Part shown: positions 34,846-44,305 of the stretch, one piece after another
Position numbering within the stretch: the first letter of the stretch is position 1
Layout of the letters: each line of letters starts with the position of its first letter
Assembly (NCBI GenBank): GCA_027030245.1
Contig: JALVFE010000038.1
Span: forward strand, 62,001 to 126,000
Length of the DNA: 64,000 nucleotides
Origin: Melioribacteraceae bacterium
GTDB lineage: Bacteria; Bacteroidota; Ignavibacteria; Ignavibacteriales; Melioribacteraceae
Direction of reading: 5' to 3'
The notes under the pieces: generated by a model
Database searches by the model: none
What the model was told of the DNA's origin: nothing
The model's input: only the letters and a program-made list of their open reading frames with translations
Made by a program: the position numbers and the translations under genes

Positions 34846-36072
34846 ATGCTAAACGATGCCAAGGCTATCCTTGCGAAATTTACAAAGCGAATCCCACCAT
34901 CTGTAATTGGTCCGGAACGGGTAAATTTTATTATCGATCACATTGACGAGTTAAGCAACGACGAGCGAATGGAGTTGCTTAAACTCATGAACTTTTTACT
35001 CGAGACCATGGTGGAAAGGGAAGCTTCGGATATCGAATTGGGCGGACACGGTACGGCAAATTATGTTTGGTTCAGAATACACGGTAAAAAAGAAAGAGTT
35101 CAAGACCTTCCGCAATTTACTACAGATGAAGCATCGGCGCTAATAGTTTCTTTGTTGAACGTCAACCAAAGACGTCATTTATTGGTTAGCAGAAATCTGG
35201 ATTTCAGTTACTCGTTCCGCTACGTAAAAGAAAATGCCGATATACGTTTTCGTGCCGATAGTTATTTTGAACTTGATTCTCTTACTCTCAACATGAGAGC
35301 AATCTCTTCTAAATTACGACCGTTGGAATCGCTTGGTTTTCATCCACAGGCAATCAGGGTAATGAGCCATTCACATATTAAATTCGGTTTAACGTTAATT
35401 ACCGGTATTACAGGTTCAGGTAAATCGACTACTCTCGACGCGATTATTGATTATCACAACCAATTCGATCCGGCTCATATTGTTATAATTGCTTCACCGG
35501 TCGAATATGTTCATAAATCGAAAGTATCGATTATAAAACACCGTGAAGTTGGGCGTGACGTCCTCTCTTTTCAAGAAGGGGTTGTTCAATCGTTAAGACA
35601 GGACCCCGATATTATTGTAATAGGCGAGATGAGGGATCCCGATACTATAATGGCAGCTTTGGAAGTAACTGATACAGGTCATAAAGTTTTCTCTACCCTG
35701 CATACTTCAAGCGCAGTTGAATCTATAGACAGAATTATAGCGGAAGTTAACCCGGCCGAACAAGAACGGGTTCGTATGCGCCTTGCAGATGTACTGATTT
35801 CGGTAGTCTCGCAAAAATTAATTCCCGGCTTAGACGGTAAGCTTGTATTGGCAAAAGAAGTTCTGGTGGTTACTCCCAGTGTTAAAGCCGCGATTAAAAA
35901 CAACAATACAAGCGAAATATACATGATGATCAATCAATCGGCTCATCTCGGAATGATTACGATGGAACAAGACCTATTACGTTTGTATCAACAAAGAAAA
36001 ATTTCCAAAGAAAGCGTAATTGCATACGCAAACAATAAAACAAGAATACGCCAATTATTAAAAGCGGTTTAA
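34846..36072 (+). CDS. pilT: Pilus retraction-type ATPase (PilT/PilU family)
   Basis: The second ATPase of the system, lacking the GspE N-terminal and zinc domains. Walker A is GITGSGKST at 187-195, with an Asp-box equivalent SPVEYVHKSK (the usual D/E before PVE is S), Walker B DIIVIGEMRDPDTIMAALE and His box VFSTLHTSSAVESIDR. The N-terminus has the PilT PAS-like domain (LETMVEREASDIELGG). Its length (408) exceeds PilT (about 350) because of an N-terminal extension. Its presence favours a retractile pilus over a pure type II secretion system. A 120-bp AT-rich gap before it may hold an internal promoter. Confidence 0.9.
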   Translation: MLNDAKAILAKFTKRIPPSVIGPERVNFIIDHIDELSNDERMELLKLMNFLLETMVEREASDIELGGHGTANYVWFRIHGKKERVQDLPQFTTDEASALIVSLLNVNQRRHLLVSRNLDFSYSFRYVKENADIRFRADSYFELDSLTLNMRAISSKLRPLESLGFHPQAIRVMSHSHIKFGLTLITGITGSGKSTTLDAIIDYHNQFDPAHIVIIASPVEYVHKSKVSIIKHREVGRDVLSFQEGVVQSLRQDPDIIVIGEMRDPDTIMAALEVTDTGHKVFSTLHTSSAVESIDRIIAEVNPAEQERVRMRLADVLISVVSQKLIPGLDGKLVLAKEVLVVTPSVKAAIKNNNTSEIYMMINQSAHLGMITMEQDLLRLYQQRKISKESVIAYANNKTRIRQLLKAV

Positions 36073-36075
36073 TCA

Positions 36076-37644
36076 ATGAAACCAATTGTATGTATTTCAT
36101 GTGAAGGCAGCGACACTAAAGTTGTTGTACTCTCAAAAACAAAAGAAGGTGTTAAGCTGGAAAAAGCTTTTTCCGTAAGCAATACCCATTCAGAGTCGGT
36201 GGCTCCGCGATCGAACGAAGAAAGTTCGGGCTCGTTTAATATCGATGATATTTCCGATGATTTGGCTTTCGACGATATAGGTCAGATTGACGAACCGGAG
36301 GAAAATATTGATACCGGAGACGTTGCTTATATCGCTTCGGCTCTTAAAGATTTTGAACTGCATAAAAGTGAATTCATCCCTATTTTGACCGAACCGGTTG
36401 TTAATTATCACATTTACGAAGGTCAGAAAGAAAAGGACAGAAAAAAATTATTAAAAGCTATTATCGATGATATAAACCGTACCAGAAATATTACGGTACG
36501 CGAAGATTATATCGATTTTATCGAACTCGAAGAAGGTGTTTTCTTCGCGGTATTCATTCAAGGGGAAAACACTTGCGTTAATACGGTTAATTCGCTTGCC
36601 GCATATAATAATCGCCGTTATTACAAAATTCCCACAATCAAAAACGCCGAAACCTCTTTGGCACATTACGTGGCAAAAACGAATAAATTTTTCCCCGAAG
36701 ATTACACGTTGATTTTATATACAGGAAAAGATTACAGCAAATTGATTTTCCTAAAGGGAAATCATTTGACGCATATCGGCTCAACGCTTGATGTCGGTAC
36801 CCAAAACTTGCACACTTACGATGTTTACTTTTCGAAAATTTTGCTTGAAATGGAAAACGGGAATATTCCGCGTCTCGATAACGTAATTCTGTGCGGGGAA
36901 GATAATTCGGAAAATCTTATCCTTTCGTTTTATGGAACTTTCCCCGAAGCTAATGTAAACGAGTTGGTGTTCAAAAATATTGATACAAGCGATGTTGAGG
37001 CAAATATTCAAGATAATCTTTCCTCTTTTGCTATTCCGTTAACGGCCGGATTGGAATACTTCGAGGAAAAAACCGAAAAAGGATACAGAGGAATTAATAT
37101 TCTCCCGCGCTACATCCACGAAAACCAAAAAGTATTGCAATTCGGTTGGCACAGCTATGTTATTTTACCCTTAATTTTCGCAGCCGCATTCTACTTTACA
37201 TTTACCATATTGAGTAACTCAAGAACAATTGACGAAAAAGAAAAAGAACTTAAAAGGCTTACAAAAGTATGGAACGAAAACCAGGCAATCACGGAAGAAA
37301 TAATGAAATATTCGACAAGAATTGCCGAATTTGATAAAACACAAGAAATTCTCGATTCCGCTATGGCAGGTACCGAAATTTGGAATAAATCTTTATTAAA
37401 AATTGCGGATTTTATGGAAAGAAGACGAAATTTTTGGATTACTAAAATGGAATCTGCAGGAAAAGACGAAGTAAAAGTGGAAGGCTATACTCTCTCCAAA
37501 CCGGTACTGACCGAATTTGCGGAGTACAATAAGTCCACTTTGCTTCAAAGTATAAAGCATGACCAACTAAGAGAAAAAGATGCTTATGCTTACGTACTCC
37601 AAATTAAATTAAACAACGAAATGGTAAAGAAGAATGGACCGTAA
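36076..37644 (+). CDS. GspL-like / PilM-PilN fusion protein of the pilus alignment complex
   Basis: Residues 1 to about 345 look like an actin-like (PilM/GspL cytoplasmic) domain: MKPIVCISCEGSDTKVVVL at the start, then FFAVFIQGENTCVNTVNSLA, and YTLILYTGKDYSKLIFLKG. One membrane segment follows near 358-380 (SYVILPLIFAAAFYFTFTIL), then a coiled coil and a small periplasmic domain with the PilN-like pattern WNKSLLKIADFMERRRNFWITKME. So one chain combines PilM and PilN, the GspL layout. An Asp/Glu/Ser-rich low-complexity insertion lies at about 40-80. It starts 3 nt after pilT and overlaps the next gene by 11 bp. The call is by architecture and position. Confidence 0.75.
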   Translation: MKPIVCISCEGSDTKVVVLSKTKEGVKLEKAFSVSNTHSESVAPRSNEESSGSFNIDDISDDLAFDDIGQIDEPEENIDTGDVAYIASALKDFELHKSEFIPILTEPVVNYHIYEGQKEKDRKKLLKAIIDDINRTRNITVREDYIDFIELEEGVFFAVFIQGENTCVNTVNSLAAYNNRRYYKIPTIKNAETSLAHYVAKTNKFFPEDYTLILYTGKDYSKLIFLKGNHLTHIGSTLDVGTQNLHTYDVYFSKILLEMENGNIPRLDNVILCGEDNSENLILSFYGTFPEANVNELVFKNIDTSDVEANIQDNLSSFAIPLTAGLEYFEEKTEKGYRGINILPRYIHENQKVLQFGWHSYVILPLIFAAAFYFTFTILSNSRTIDEKEKELKRLTKVWNENQAITEEIMKYSTRIAEFDKTQEILDSAMAGTEIWNKSLLKIADFMERRRNFWITKMESAGKDEVKVEGYTLSKPVLTEFAEYNKSTLLQSIKHDQLREKDAYAYVLQIKLNNEMVKKNGP

Positions 37645-38527
37645 ATTAAGAAATACTTTACTGTTGTTGGTAATTTTACTCCTCATCGTAATAGGTGGCG
37701 GAATTTATGCTTTTTGGATCCAAAAAGATAAAATTGCCGAACTCGACAAAAAACTGGAAGACATTCGCGTTAAAGCCGTTAATTCGGATGAATTGAAACT
37801 TCAGCTTGCTTCGGTTAAGAAAAAAGCCGCGGAATTCGATTCCGTTTTGGCGCTTAGAAAGTTTAACGTACCGATGAATTTAAGTCAGATTGAGTTTTTT
37901 AATTTTATAAATAAAGTTACACGAAGCTTTTCCCCGTTATCAAAATTGAATATCGAATATGTTAAAAACGAGAAGACCAAAGACTTTTATGCATATATTT
38001 ACAAATTGAACGGTACAGCGGAATTTAACGATTTGTACAAATTGATTTATGCAATCGAAGAAAGCAAACAACTGAAGAAAATCAAAAAAGTTAAAATGAA
38101 AAATTTTGTGGAAGTGGACGACGAAGAAGTACCGCATTACCTTGTCTCGTTCACAATGATTGTACATGTATATTTTTCCGACAACGATAGATTTGCTTCC
38201 TCAGAAATTAAAGAAAACAGATTGAGACCGAATCCTATTTACAACGTATTTTATCCGTTAATAAGAAACGAGATTCCGCCTAATACCCAGCATCTGTTGG
38301 ATGTTCAAACCGCACGGTTGTTGGCATTAGTACCCGACGGCGCGTTCCTCTCCGATGCCGACGGAAACACTTATTTGCTTTGGGAAGGCGATGAAGTTTA
38401 TCTTGGTTACCTTACAAAAATAGATTTCGATAAAAACGAAGTTCACTTCATCCTAAATAAAGGTGGTATAATAGAAAAAGTAACACTCACATTGGAAAAC
38501 GAACAAAAACCGAAGAGTAAAAAATGA
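37634..38527 (+). CDS. PilO-PilP-like fusion protein
   Basis: N-terminal membrane segment (residues 7-29), coiled coil (IAELDKKLEDIRVKA), then a PilO-like ferredoxin-fold periplasmic domain up to about 185 (FFNFINKVTRSFSPLSKLNIEYVK, FNDLYKLIYAIEE). The last 100 residues (from NPIYNVFYPLIRNEIPP) are a small beta domain with TARLLALVPDGAFLSDADGNTYLLWEGDEV, resembling PilP/GspC homology regions that contact the secretin. The overlaps with both neighbours (11 bp and 4 bp, ATGA) indicate translational coupling. The fusion reading is inferred. Confidence 0.72.
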   Translation: MDRKLRNTLLLLVILLLIVIGGGIYAFWIQKDKIAELDKKLEDIRVKAVNSDELKLQLASVKKKAAEFDSVLALRKFNVPMNLSQIEFFNFINKVTRSFSPLSKLNIEYVKNEKTKDFYAYIYKLNGTAEFNDLYKLIYAIEESKQLKKIKKVKMKNFVEVDDEEVPHYLVSFTMIVHVYFSDNDRFASSEIKENRLRPNPIYNVFYPLIRNEIPPNTQHLLDVQTARLLALVPDGAFLSDADGNTYLLWEGDEVYLGYLTKIDFDKNEVHFILNKGGIIEKVTLTLENEQKPKSKK

Positions 38528-39759
38528 AATCATTAATAATTTTTCTCGCAGTAATTATTTTATCGACACCGGCATTCGCCCAAAAACAATTGGAAAAACA
38601 ATTAAGCGGCTACGTAAATCCGGAAGAGATTGTTACTATTGCCGAATCTACGCCGTTTAATAAAGCCATTGAGGTTCTTAGTAAAGTCAGCGAAAAACTG
38701 ACCGGTAAGAAAATAGTATCAACGGTTGAGTTGACTACGCCGATCGGCATTCAAATAGAAAAAATGCCATACATGAAAGCATTGACGGTAATTGTTCAAT
38801 ACAATGACCTTAAATTCGAAGAAAAGGAAGACGTTATAGTTATAAAGAAAAAATTTAACAAAACACAAAACCTTACGGCGGATGTTTACGCTCCCGTTAC
38901 AACCCGCGAAGTTAACATACAAGCGGTATTCTTCGAAGCAAATGTAAAAGAAATGCGTGAACGCGGAATTAATTGGGAAGCGCTCTTTACACAAAACGGC
39001 ATTTCAATAGGCGGCGGACTGATTTCATTTAATCAAGGTAAAGAAGATCAGGGAACGGGTAACGTAATTAAATCTCCCGAATTTACTTTGAAGAACGAAA
39101 GCGAATTTAATATAGGAGATTTCGACGGAACGGCAACCGGAATCTTTAAATTTTTTGAAACGGAAAACTTGGGCGAAATTATTGCAAAACCTAATGTAAC
39201 AGTTCGAGACGGAATGCAAGGTAAGATTCAAATCGGTGCAGATATATCGGTAAAACAACGCGATTTTGCGGGAAATATAATAGATATTTTCTATCCTACT
39301 GGTACAATTATTGAAGTTACTCCACATGTATACACTGAAGAAGGAATCGATTTCGTTCTTTTAAAAGTTAAAGTGGAAAGAAGTTCGGCTATCCCCGATA
39401 TATTAAGTACGGAAATCAAAAAGGCATCTGTGGAAACCGATGTATTAATGTTGGACGGAGAAGAAGTTGTTTTAGGTGGTCTGTTCGTTAACGAGGAAAC
39501 AACAATAAGGCGCGGAATACCGTTTTTGAAAGATCTGCCTTGGTGGGTATTCGGAATAAGATATTTAACCGGTTACGACGAAAAACAAGTGAACAAAAAA
39601 GAAGTTATTATCTTGTTGAAAGCTAATATAGTACCTACTTTGAAGGAAAGACTCGCTAGAAAACGGGAAGATTTAATTAAGAAGCAAATTTTACAAGATC
39701 ACAAAGATTTGGAATTCTATAAATCGAAAGCATTCGAAGAATTAAAGGAAAACAAATAA
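38524..39759 (+). CDS. pilQ: Type IV pilus/type II secretin (PilQ/GspD family)
   Basis: Outer-membrane ring for the pilus. A signal peptide is present (ending PAFAQ). The short N-terminal part has a secretin/TonB-like and N0/N1 region (PFNKAIEVLSKVSEKLTG, YMKALTVIVQYNDLKFE). The secretin domain follows: VQAVFFEANVKE-like start, GEIIAKPNVTVRDGMQG, FYPTGTIIEVTPHV, LDGEEVVLGGLFVNEETTIRRGIPFLKDLPW. At 411 residues it is compact compared with PilQ (about 700), having fewer N domains and no AMIN domain. Its stop codon overlaps the start of the receiver gene (TAATG). Confidence 0.9.
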   Translation: MKSLIIFLAVIILSTPAFAQKQLEKQLSGYVNPEEIVTIAESTPFNKAIEVLSKVSEKLTGKKIVSTVELTTPIGIQIEKMPYMKALTVIVQYNDLKFEEKEDVIVIKKKFNKTQNLTADVYAPVTTREVNIQAVFFEANVKEMRERGINWEALFTQNGISIGGGLISFNQGKEDQGTGNVIKSPEFTLKNESEFNIGDFDGTATGIFKFFETENLGEIIAKPNVTVRDGMQGKIQIGADISVKQRDFAGNIIDIFYPTGTIIEVTPHVYTEEGIDFVLLKVKVERSSAIPDILSTEIKKASVETDVLMLDGEEVVLGGLFVNEETTIRRGIPFLKDLPWWVFGIRYLTGYDEKQVNKKEVIILLKANIVPTLKERLARKREDLIKKQILQDHKDLEFYKSKAFEELKENK

Positions 39760-40136
39760 TGGAAAAAATTCTAATTATTGACGACGATATTAATCTTTGT
39801 TCCGTGCTTTCCGAAGAATTAAGCGAAATCGGCTACGATACGCATTACGTTACAAATGCCGACAGGGCATTTGATTATTTGAAAGCAGGGAACAAAGTGG
39901 ACTTAATTTTACTCGATTTGGTTATGCCCGATAAAGACGGGTTTTACGTTCTTAAAAAACTTAATGAAGAAAATTTCAATATCAAAGTAATTGTGCTTAC
40001 CGCTTATGCCGACGTTAAAAGCGCAATAGAGGCGGCTAAATTGGGCGCTGCCGATTTTATAAATAAACCTTACGATCTCGATGAGCTGATTATAGCCATG
40101 AGAAAAGTTTTACAAAAAGAAGAATATGAAAATTAA
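39759..40136 (+). CDS. Single-domain response regulator (CheY/Spo0F-like)
   Basis: A 125-residue stand-alone receiver. Acidic pocket DDD is at 8-10, the phosphoacceptor aspartate lies in LILLDLVMPDKDG, the switch threonine in VIVLTAY and the lysine in FINKPYD. It shares a base with the secretin stop codon and overlaps the hybrid kinase gene start by 11 bp, so it is in the pilus operon. It is probably a phosphorelay or output partner of the adjacent kinase; its output target is unknown. Confidence 0.92.
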   Translation: MEKILIIDDDINLCSVLSEELSEIGYDTHYVTNADRAFDYLKAGNKVDLILLDLVMPDKDGFYVLKKLNEENFNIKVIVLTAYADVKSAIEAAKLGAADFINKPYDLDELIIAMRKVLQKEEYEN

Positions 40137-43100
40137 TGTTAGATTATTACTTATTATATTCTCGGCTGTTGTTTTAATTTCCGTTCCGTCAACTTTAATT
40201 TTTTATTCGTCGGCAAAAGAGCTTTTACAAAAACAACACTCGAAAGAGTTAATTAATTCCGCTAACGATTTCATTTTTGCCCTTCAAAATTCAATACAAA
40301 ACCTCGACGAAGAATTCCGTAAAATTAAGAAAAACCACCGGAATTTTTCCGCCGTTAATCTCGATTCGACCAATCTGGATTTTATAATAATTGCTGACCG
40401 TAACGGAACGATTTTGCCCGAAAAATCGAGCGTTAAAAGAAAAAGCGGCATTAACTTAAAAACCGGAAATATAAAGGGATTTTCTTCCTTTAATCCCAGT
40501 GCGATATTTAGAATGGAAAACCGCGATTCCCTTAAAATCATTTATGGCATAAACGTAAACACGGAATATTTAAATGAAATTTCCAAACGCATAAGAGCCG
40601 AAGTAGCTTTAATCAATAACGGAATTCCCGTTGAATATTCAAATTCTTCCGAAAATAAAAACTTTTTGCTCAACATGGTAAATGCCGTAAAATTGCTGAA
40701 TGGAAAAGAGAATTTTACGGTGATTGGAAACGAACTTGAAAATTCGGATTTTTGGGCTACGCATTACGTTCCCGCCAATTTCCCGGCAGAGAGCAATATT
40801 GAGTTTCTTATTTTTTCCGATTCAAAAGATATAGCCGAATTCCGCTCGACAATGGGATTGTTCGTACTTATAATTTTGGTGGCTGGTATTTTGCTTTCGA
40901 TGATTTTGGTCTTCCTTTTCACCGGTAAAATCAGAAATCAAATTACCCTTATCGATCAAGCTGTCTCGAAAATCAGTTCCGGTTCCCTCGATAGCAAAGT
41001 GGAAATTATTACCAAAGACGAACTCGGCAGGCTTGGCAAAGCGTTTAACAATATGCTCGACCGTCTGAAACAAAAAGAAAAAGAAGAAAAAGATTATTCG
41101 GAGTTTTTGGCATTGATAAACAAAAATCCAACGCTATCCGAGATTTCGAACGCCGCATTGCAAAAAATTATCGAAACAACGGGAATGAATTTCGGCGCTT
41201 TGTATTTAGTGGAAAACGATAATTTCAAAATGCTCTCTTCGTACGGTTTGAGCGGTAAGCAGTTTGAAAATACCAAAAACATCGATTTGTATTTAACCGC
41301 AATAAAGGAAAAGAAAAGAGTTGAGTTTAAGTTCGAACAAAATTATCCCGTTATAAATACCGGCTTGGCAGAAATAAAAATAAAATATATTCTGATTCTG
41401 CCTGTAATTTATAATCAAGAAGTTATTGCCATTCTCGAACTTGCTTCGGAACGTGAACCTGAGCAGAACGTAAGCGCATATTTGGAAAATATTCAAGAGC
41501 AACTCTCCATAGGTATTACGAATGCGAAAGCATTAAATCAACTAAAAGAGTTGGTAAAGGAATTAAAACTTTTGAACGATGCGTATCATTTAAAGAATAA
41601 AAAGGTTACCGAGCAAAACGAGGAATTATTAAAACTTCACGAACAACTTAAAGCGAATGCCAAAGAGCTGGAAAAACAAACGCGGAAAGCTCTTGAATCA
41701 GCTAAAGTTAAAGCACAGTTTCTTGCAAATATGTCGCATGAACTTCGCACACCGCAAAATTCGATAATCGGGCTTACCGAACTGCTGATTAACGATTCCG
41801 CTACACCCGAACAAATTAAAAACAAACTTAAAATAGTACTCCGCAACAGCAGAAAACTTTTGAATTTAATAAATAACATACTTGAGTTTTCCAAAATCGA
41901 ATCCGGAAACATAGAGATTAAAACCGCTAAATTTACACTTAACGAATTTACCGAAGAGGTTACGCAGTTAATCGAGCCGCTTGTACAAGAAAAAGATTTA
42001 CTTTTCGAAATAAAGATTGATCCGCCTAAAAATTTTCTGTTAAAAACCGATAAAGTTAAACTGGAGCAAATTTTTTATAATCTTACCGGCAACGCTGTTA
42101 AATTTACCGATGCCGGATTCGTTAAAATTAACATCAAGATAAAAGACGGCAAAGATTTTATTTTGGAAGTTTCCGATAGCGGAATAGGAATCGACGAAAA
42201 TCATTTAACCACCGTATTTGAAGAATTTAGACAAGCCGAAGAGGGAATGGACAGAAAATACGAAGGTACCGGACTCGGCTTAACGATTTGCAAAAAGTAC
42301 GTCGAGCTTTTCGGCGGAAAAATAAGCGTAAAAAGCAAATTAGGCGAAGGTTCCACATTCCGGGTTGAAATTCCGGATATTGTTGAAACCGAGCTTGATA
42401 ACGGGGCAATTACGCAAGTTACCGAAGTAAAGCAAAAGAATAAAAATATATTTATTCTAAGCAAATCCGAAAATTTGAAAAAGTTTATCGGCGATTATCT
42501 TAAATCGCATAATTTCGAAGTGGAAGCGGTTTCTTCGGAAACAGAATTTATCGGTCGTTTGAAAAAACACGACGTGGAAAAACTTATTTTGGATACCGGT
42601 TCGGTAAATAAAAATTATTGGAATTTCCTTTACGATTTGAAAACAACCTTTTCCGGATTTAATGCACCCGTTACATTAACGGAGATAAACGAAGAAGAAA
42701 ACACCGGTTTTGCAATTTCATTCACCGAATATTTTACGGAGAATATTTCTTTCCGGGAAATGGTGAACGCTTACTTAACCAATCCGTATTGCGAAGCGAA
42801 TTTAAAGCAGATTTTGATTGTCGGGGATGCGTATCTTAAATCTATTATCGATCAGAAAGCATATACCGAATACGAATTTTCTTTTTCCGAAGAAGTGCAA
42901 TCGGCATTGGATATTACAAACTCAGTACAACCGCAGCTTTGCATAATTGATATTTTGAATCCGCAATTGAATACATTGGAGTTGATTTACGAACTTCAGC
43001 AAAAGAAGTTTCTTAATATGTTCGTGGTATTTAAACACAGACCAAATGAATTCGAAAGTAGCGTGTTGAATAAAAATTTAAGGCTATTGGCAGACGAGCA

Positions 43101-43647
43101 CAAACTTCATCCGCTCGATGTGCTTAAAATAATCCGCGACAGCTTGCATATCGTTACGAAAACAGTTGAGAGCGAATATTTCATTACTTCCGAATCCGCA
43201 ACGGATTTGTTACAAGGAACAGAATTGATAAATTCCGTTAGGGACTCTAAATCTATTTTAATTGTTGACGATGATGAGGATACGCTTTACACAATCGGGG
43301 AAATTATTAACAGTCTCGGATATAAAGCTATTTACGCAAAGGACGGCATTGAGTGTTTGGAAATAATTAAAAACGAAGTGCCCGATCTGATTTTGCTCGA
43401 TATTATGATGCCGAAAATGGACGGGTTCGAAACGATAAAAAAAATACGGGGCAACCATAAATTTGCCGGATTACCGGTTTATGCGCTTACTGCTTACGCA
43501 ATGTTATCGGATAAAGATATTTTGGAGAGAAACGGGTTCGACGATTTGATTACTAAACCGGTAAACATCGTACTGTTAAAATTCAAATTGGAAAAACTAT
43601 TTAACCAAAAAGCGAGAATCAATGAGTCACAAAATACTGATAATTGA
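40126..43647 (+). CDS. Membrane hybrid histidine kinase with GAF and multiple receiver-like domains
   Basis: A 1173-residue sensor. A membrane segment near 5-27, a periplasmic domain and a second segment near 244-266 lead to HAMP (KISSGSLDSKVEIITKDELGRLGKAF), a GAF-like domain, a coiled coil, HisKA with H538 in MSHELRTPQNS, and HATPase boxes SDSGIGID and GTGLGLTI. Two degenerate receiver-like domains follow (KNIFILSKSENL..., KQILIVGDAYLK...), then an intact receiver with phosphoacceptor D1092 in LILLDIMMPKMDG. The signal is unknown. It is translationally linked to the pilus operon and overlaps the next gene by 26 bp. Confidence 0.9.
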   Translation: MKINVRLLLIIFSAVVLISVPSTLIFYSSAKELLQKQHSKELINSANDFIFALQNSIQNLDEEFRKIKKNHRNFSAVNLDSTNLDFIIIADRNGTILPEKSSVKRKSGINLKTGNIKGFSSFNPSAIFRMENRDSLKIIYGINVNTEYLNEISKRIRAEVALINNGIPVEYSNSSENKNFLLNMVNAVKLLNGKENFTVIGNELENSDFWATHYVPANFPAESNIEFLIFSDSKDIAEFRSTMGLFVLIILVAGILLSMILVFLFTGKIRNQITLIDQAVSKISSGSLDSKVEIITKDELGRLGKAFNNMLDRLKQKEKEEKDYSEFLALINKNPTLSEISNAALQKIIETTGMNFGALYLVENDNFKMLSSYGLSGKQFENTKNIDLYLTAIKEKKRVEFKFEQNYPVINTGLAEIKIKYILILPVIYNQEVIAILELASEREPEQNVSAYLENIQEQLSIGITNAKALNQLKELVKELKLLNDAYHLKNKKVTEQNEELLKLHEQLKANAKELEKQTRKALESAKVKAQFLANMSHELRTPQNSIIGLTELLINDSATPEQIKNKLKIVLRNSRKLLNLINNILEFSKIESGNIEIKTAKFTLNEFTEEVTQLIEPLVQEKDLLFEIKIDPPKNFLLKTDKVKLEQIFYNLTGNAVKFTDAGFVKINIKIKDGKDFILEVSDSGIGIDENHLTTVFEEFRQAEEGMDRKYEGTGLGLTICKKYVELFGGKISVKSKLGEGSTFRVEIPDIVETELDNGAITQVTEVKQKNKNIFILSKSENLKKFIGDYLKSHNFEVEAVSSETEFIGRLKKHDVEKLILDTGSVNKNYWNFLYDLKTTFSGFNAPVTLTEINEEENTGFAISFTEYFTENISFREMVNAYLTNPYCEANLKQILIVGDAYLKSIIDQKAYTEYEFSFSEEVQSALDITNSVQPQLCIIDILNPQLNTLELIYELQQKKFLNMFVVFKHRPNEFESSVLNKNLRLLADEHKLHPLDVLKIIRDSLHIVTKTVESEYFITSESATDLLQGTELINSVRDSKSILIVDDDEDTLYTIGEIINSLGYKAIYAKDGIECLEIIKNEVPDLILLDIMMPKMDGFETIKKIRGNHKFAGLPVYALTAYAMLSDKDILERNGFDDLITKPVNIVLLKFKLEKLFNQKARINESQNTDN

Positions 43648-44305
43648 CGATCAACCGGAAAACGTTTTTGTTTTGCAAGACAGGTTGGAACACGAAGGCT
43701 ATAACGTAATTATAGCTTATGATGGTCAAAGCGGCATTAACAAAGCCGTTGACGAACAGCCTGATATTATCTTATTGGATATAATGATGCCCGGTATGTC
43801 CGGTTTTGAAGTTTGCGAAGTGCTTACTAAAAACGAAAAAACAAAAAAAATTCCTATAATCATGGTGACCGCTCTTACTGGTTCGGACGATATTAAAAAA
43901 GGATTGGAACTGGGCGCCTATGATTACATAAAGAAGCCTTTCAACCGCGTTGAACTGTTAGCCAGAATTAAATCGGCTTTGAGATTTAAAGAAACCCAAA
44001 ATTTACTTTTGGAAGTGGAAAAAATAAACGTCTTTTCCGCTACGGTTCAGACGGCAAACCATAAAATAAAACAACCCCTTACTCTCATCAATTTATCCGT
44101 TGCCGCATTAAGAAGGGAATTGGGTAAAGAGAATATTTCCAAAGAACAGCTTTTGAAAAGAGTTGATTTTTTGGAAATTGCCGCAAAAGAAATTGTGGAA
44201 GTACTCGAACAATTAACTTCTATAAAGAAGCCGGTAATTAAAGAGTATGTTAACAATTTGAAAATGATTGATGTTAAGGAAAACGAAAACGATTCAGCCG
44301 ATTAA
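43622..44305 (+). CDS. Receiver protein with DHp-like helical domain but no ATPase domain
   Basis: Residues 1-122 are a complete receiver (D53 in ILLDIMMPGMSG, T in MVTALTG, K in YIKKPFN). The C-terminal part carries an HisKA/DHp-like helical hairpin with H147 in ANHKIKQPLTLINL. The acidic residue that normally follows the phosphoacceptor histidine is replaced by lysine, and no HATPase domain follows. It could act as a phosphotransfer or dimerising adaptor for the neighbouring kinases rather than as a kinase. The start overlaps the hybrid kinase by 26 bp and the 3' end overlaps the convergent kinase gene by 12 bp. Confidence 0.8.
   Translation: MSHKILIIDDQPENVFVLQDRLEHEGYNVIIAYDGQSGINKAVDEQPDIILLDIMMPGMSGFEVCEVLTKNEKTKKIPIIMVTALTGSDDIKKGLELGAYDYIKKPFNRVELLARIKSALRFKETQNLLLEVEKINVFSATVQTANHKIKQPLTLINLSVAALRRELGKENISKEQLLKRVDFLEIAAKEIVEVLEQLTSIKKPVIKEYVNNLKMIDVKENENDSAD

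Noticed and set aside
31579-39759. Calling the cluster a type II secretion system
   Set aside because: A PilT-type second ATPase is present and GspC/GspG-type genes are absent; a type IV pilus is the better fit, though the GspL-like fusion keeps some doubt.
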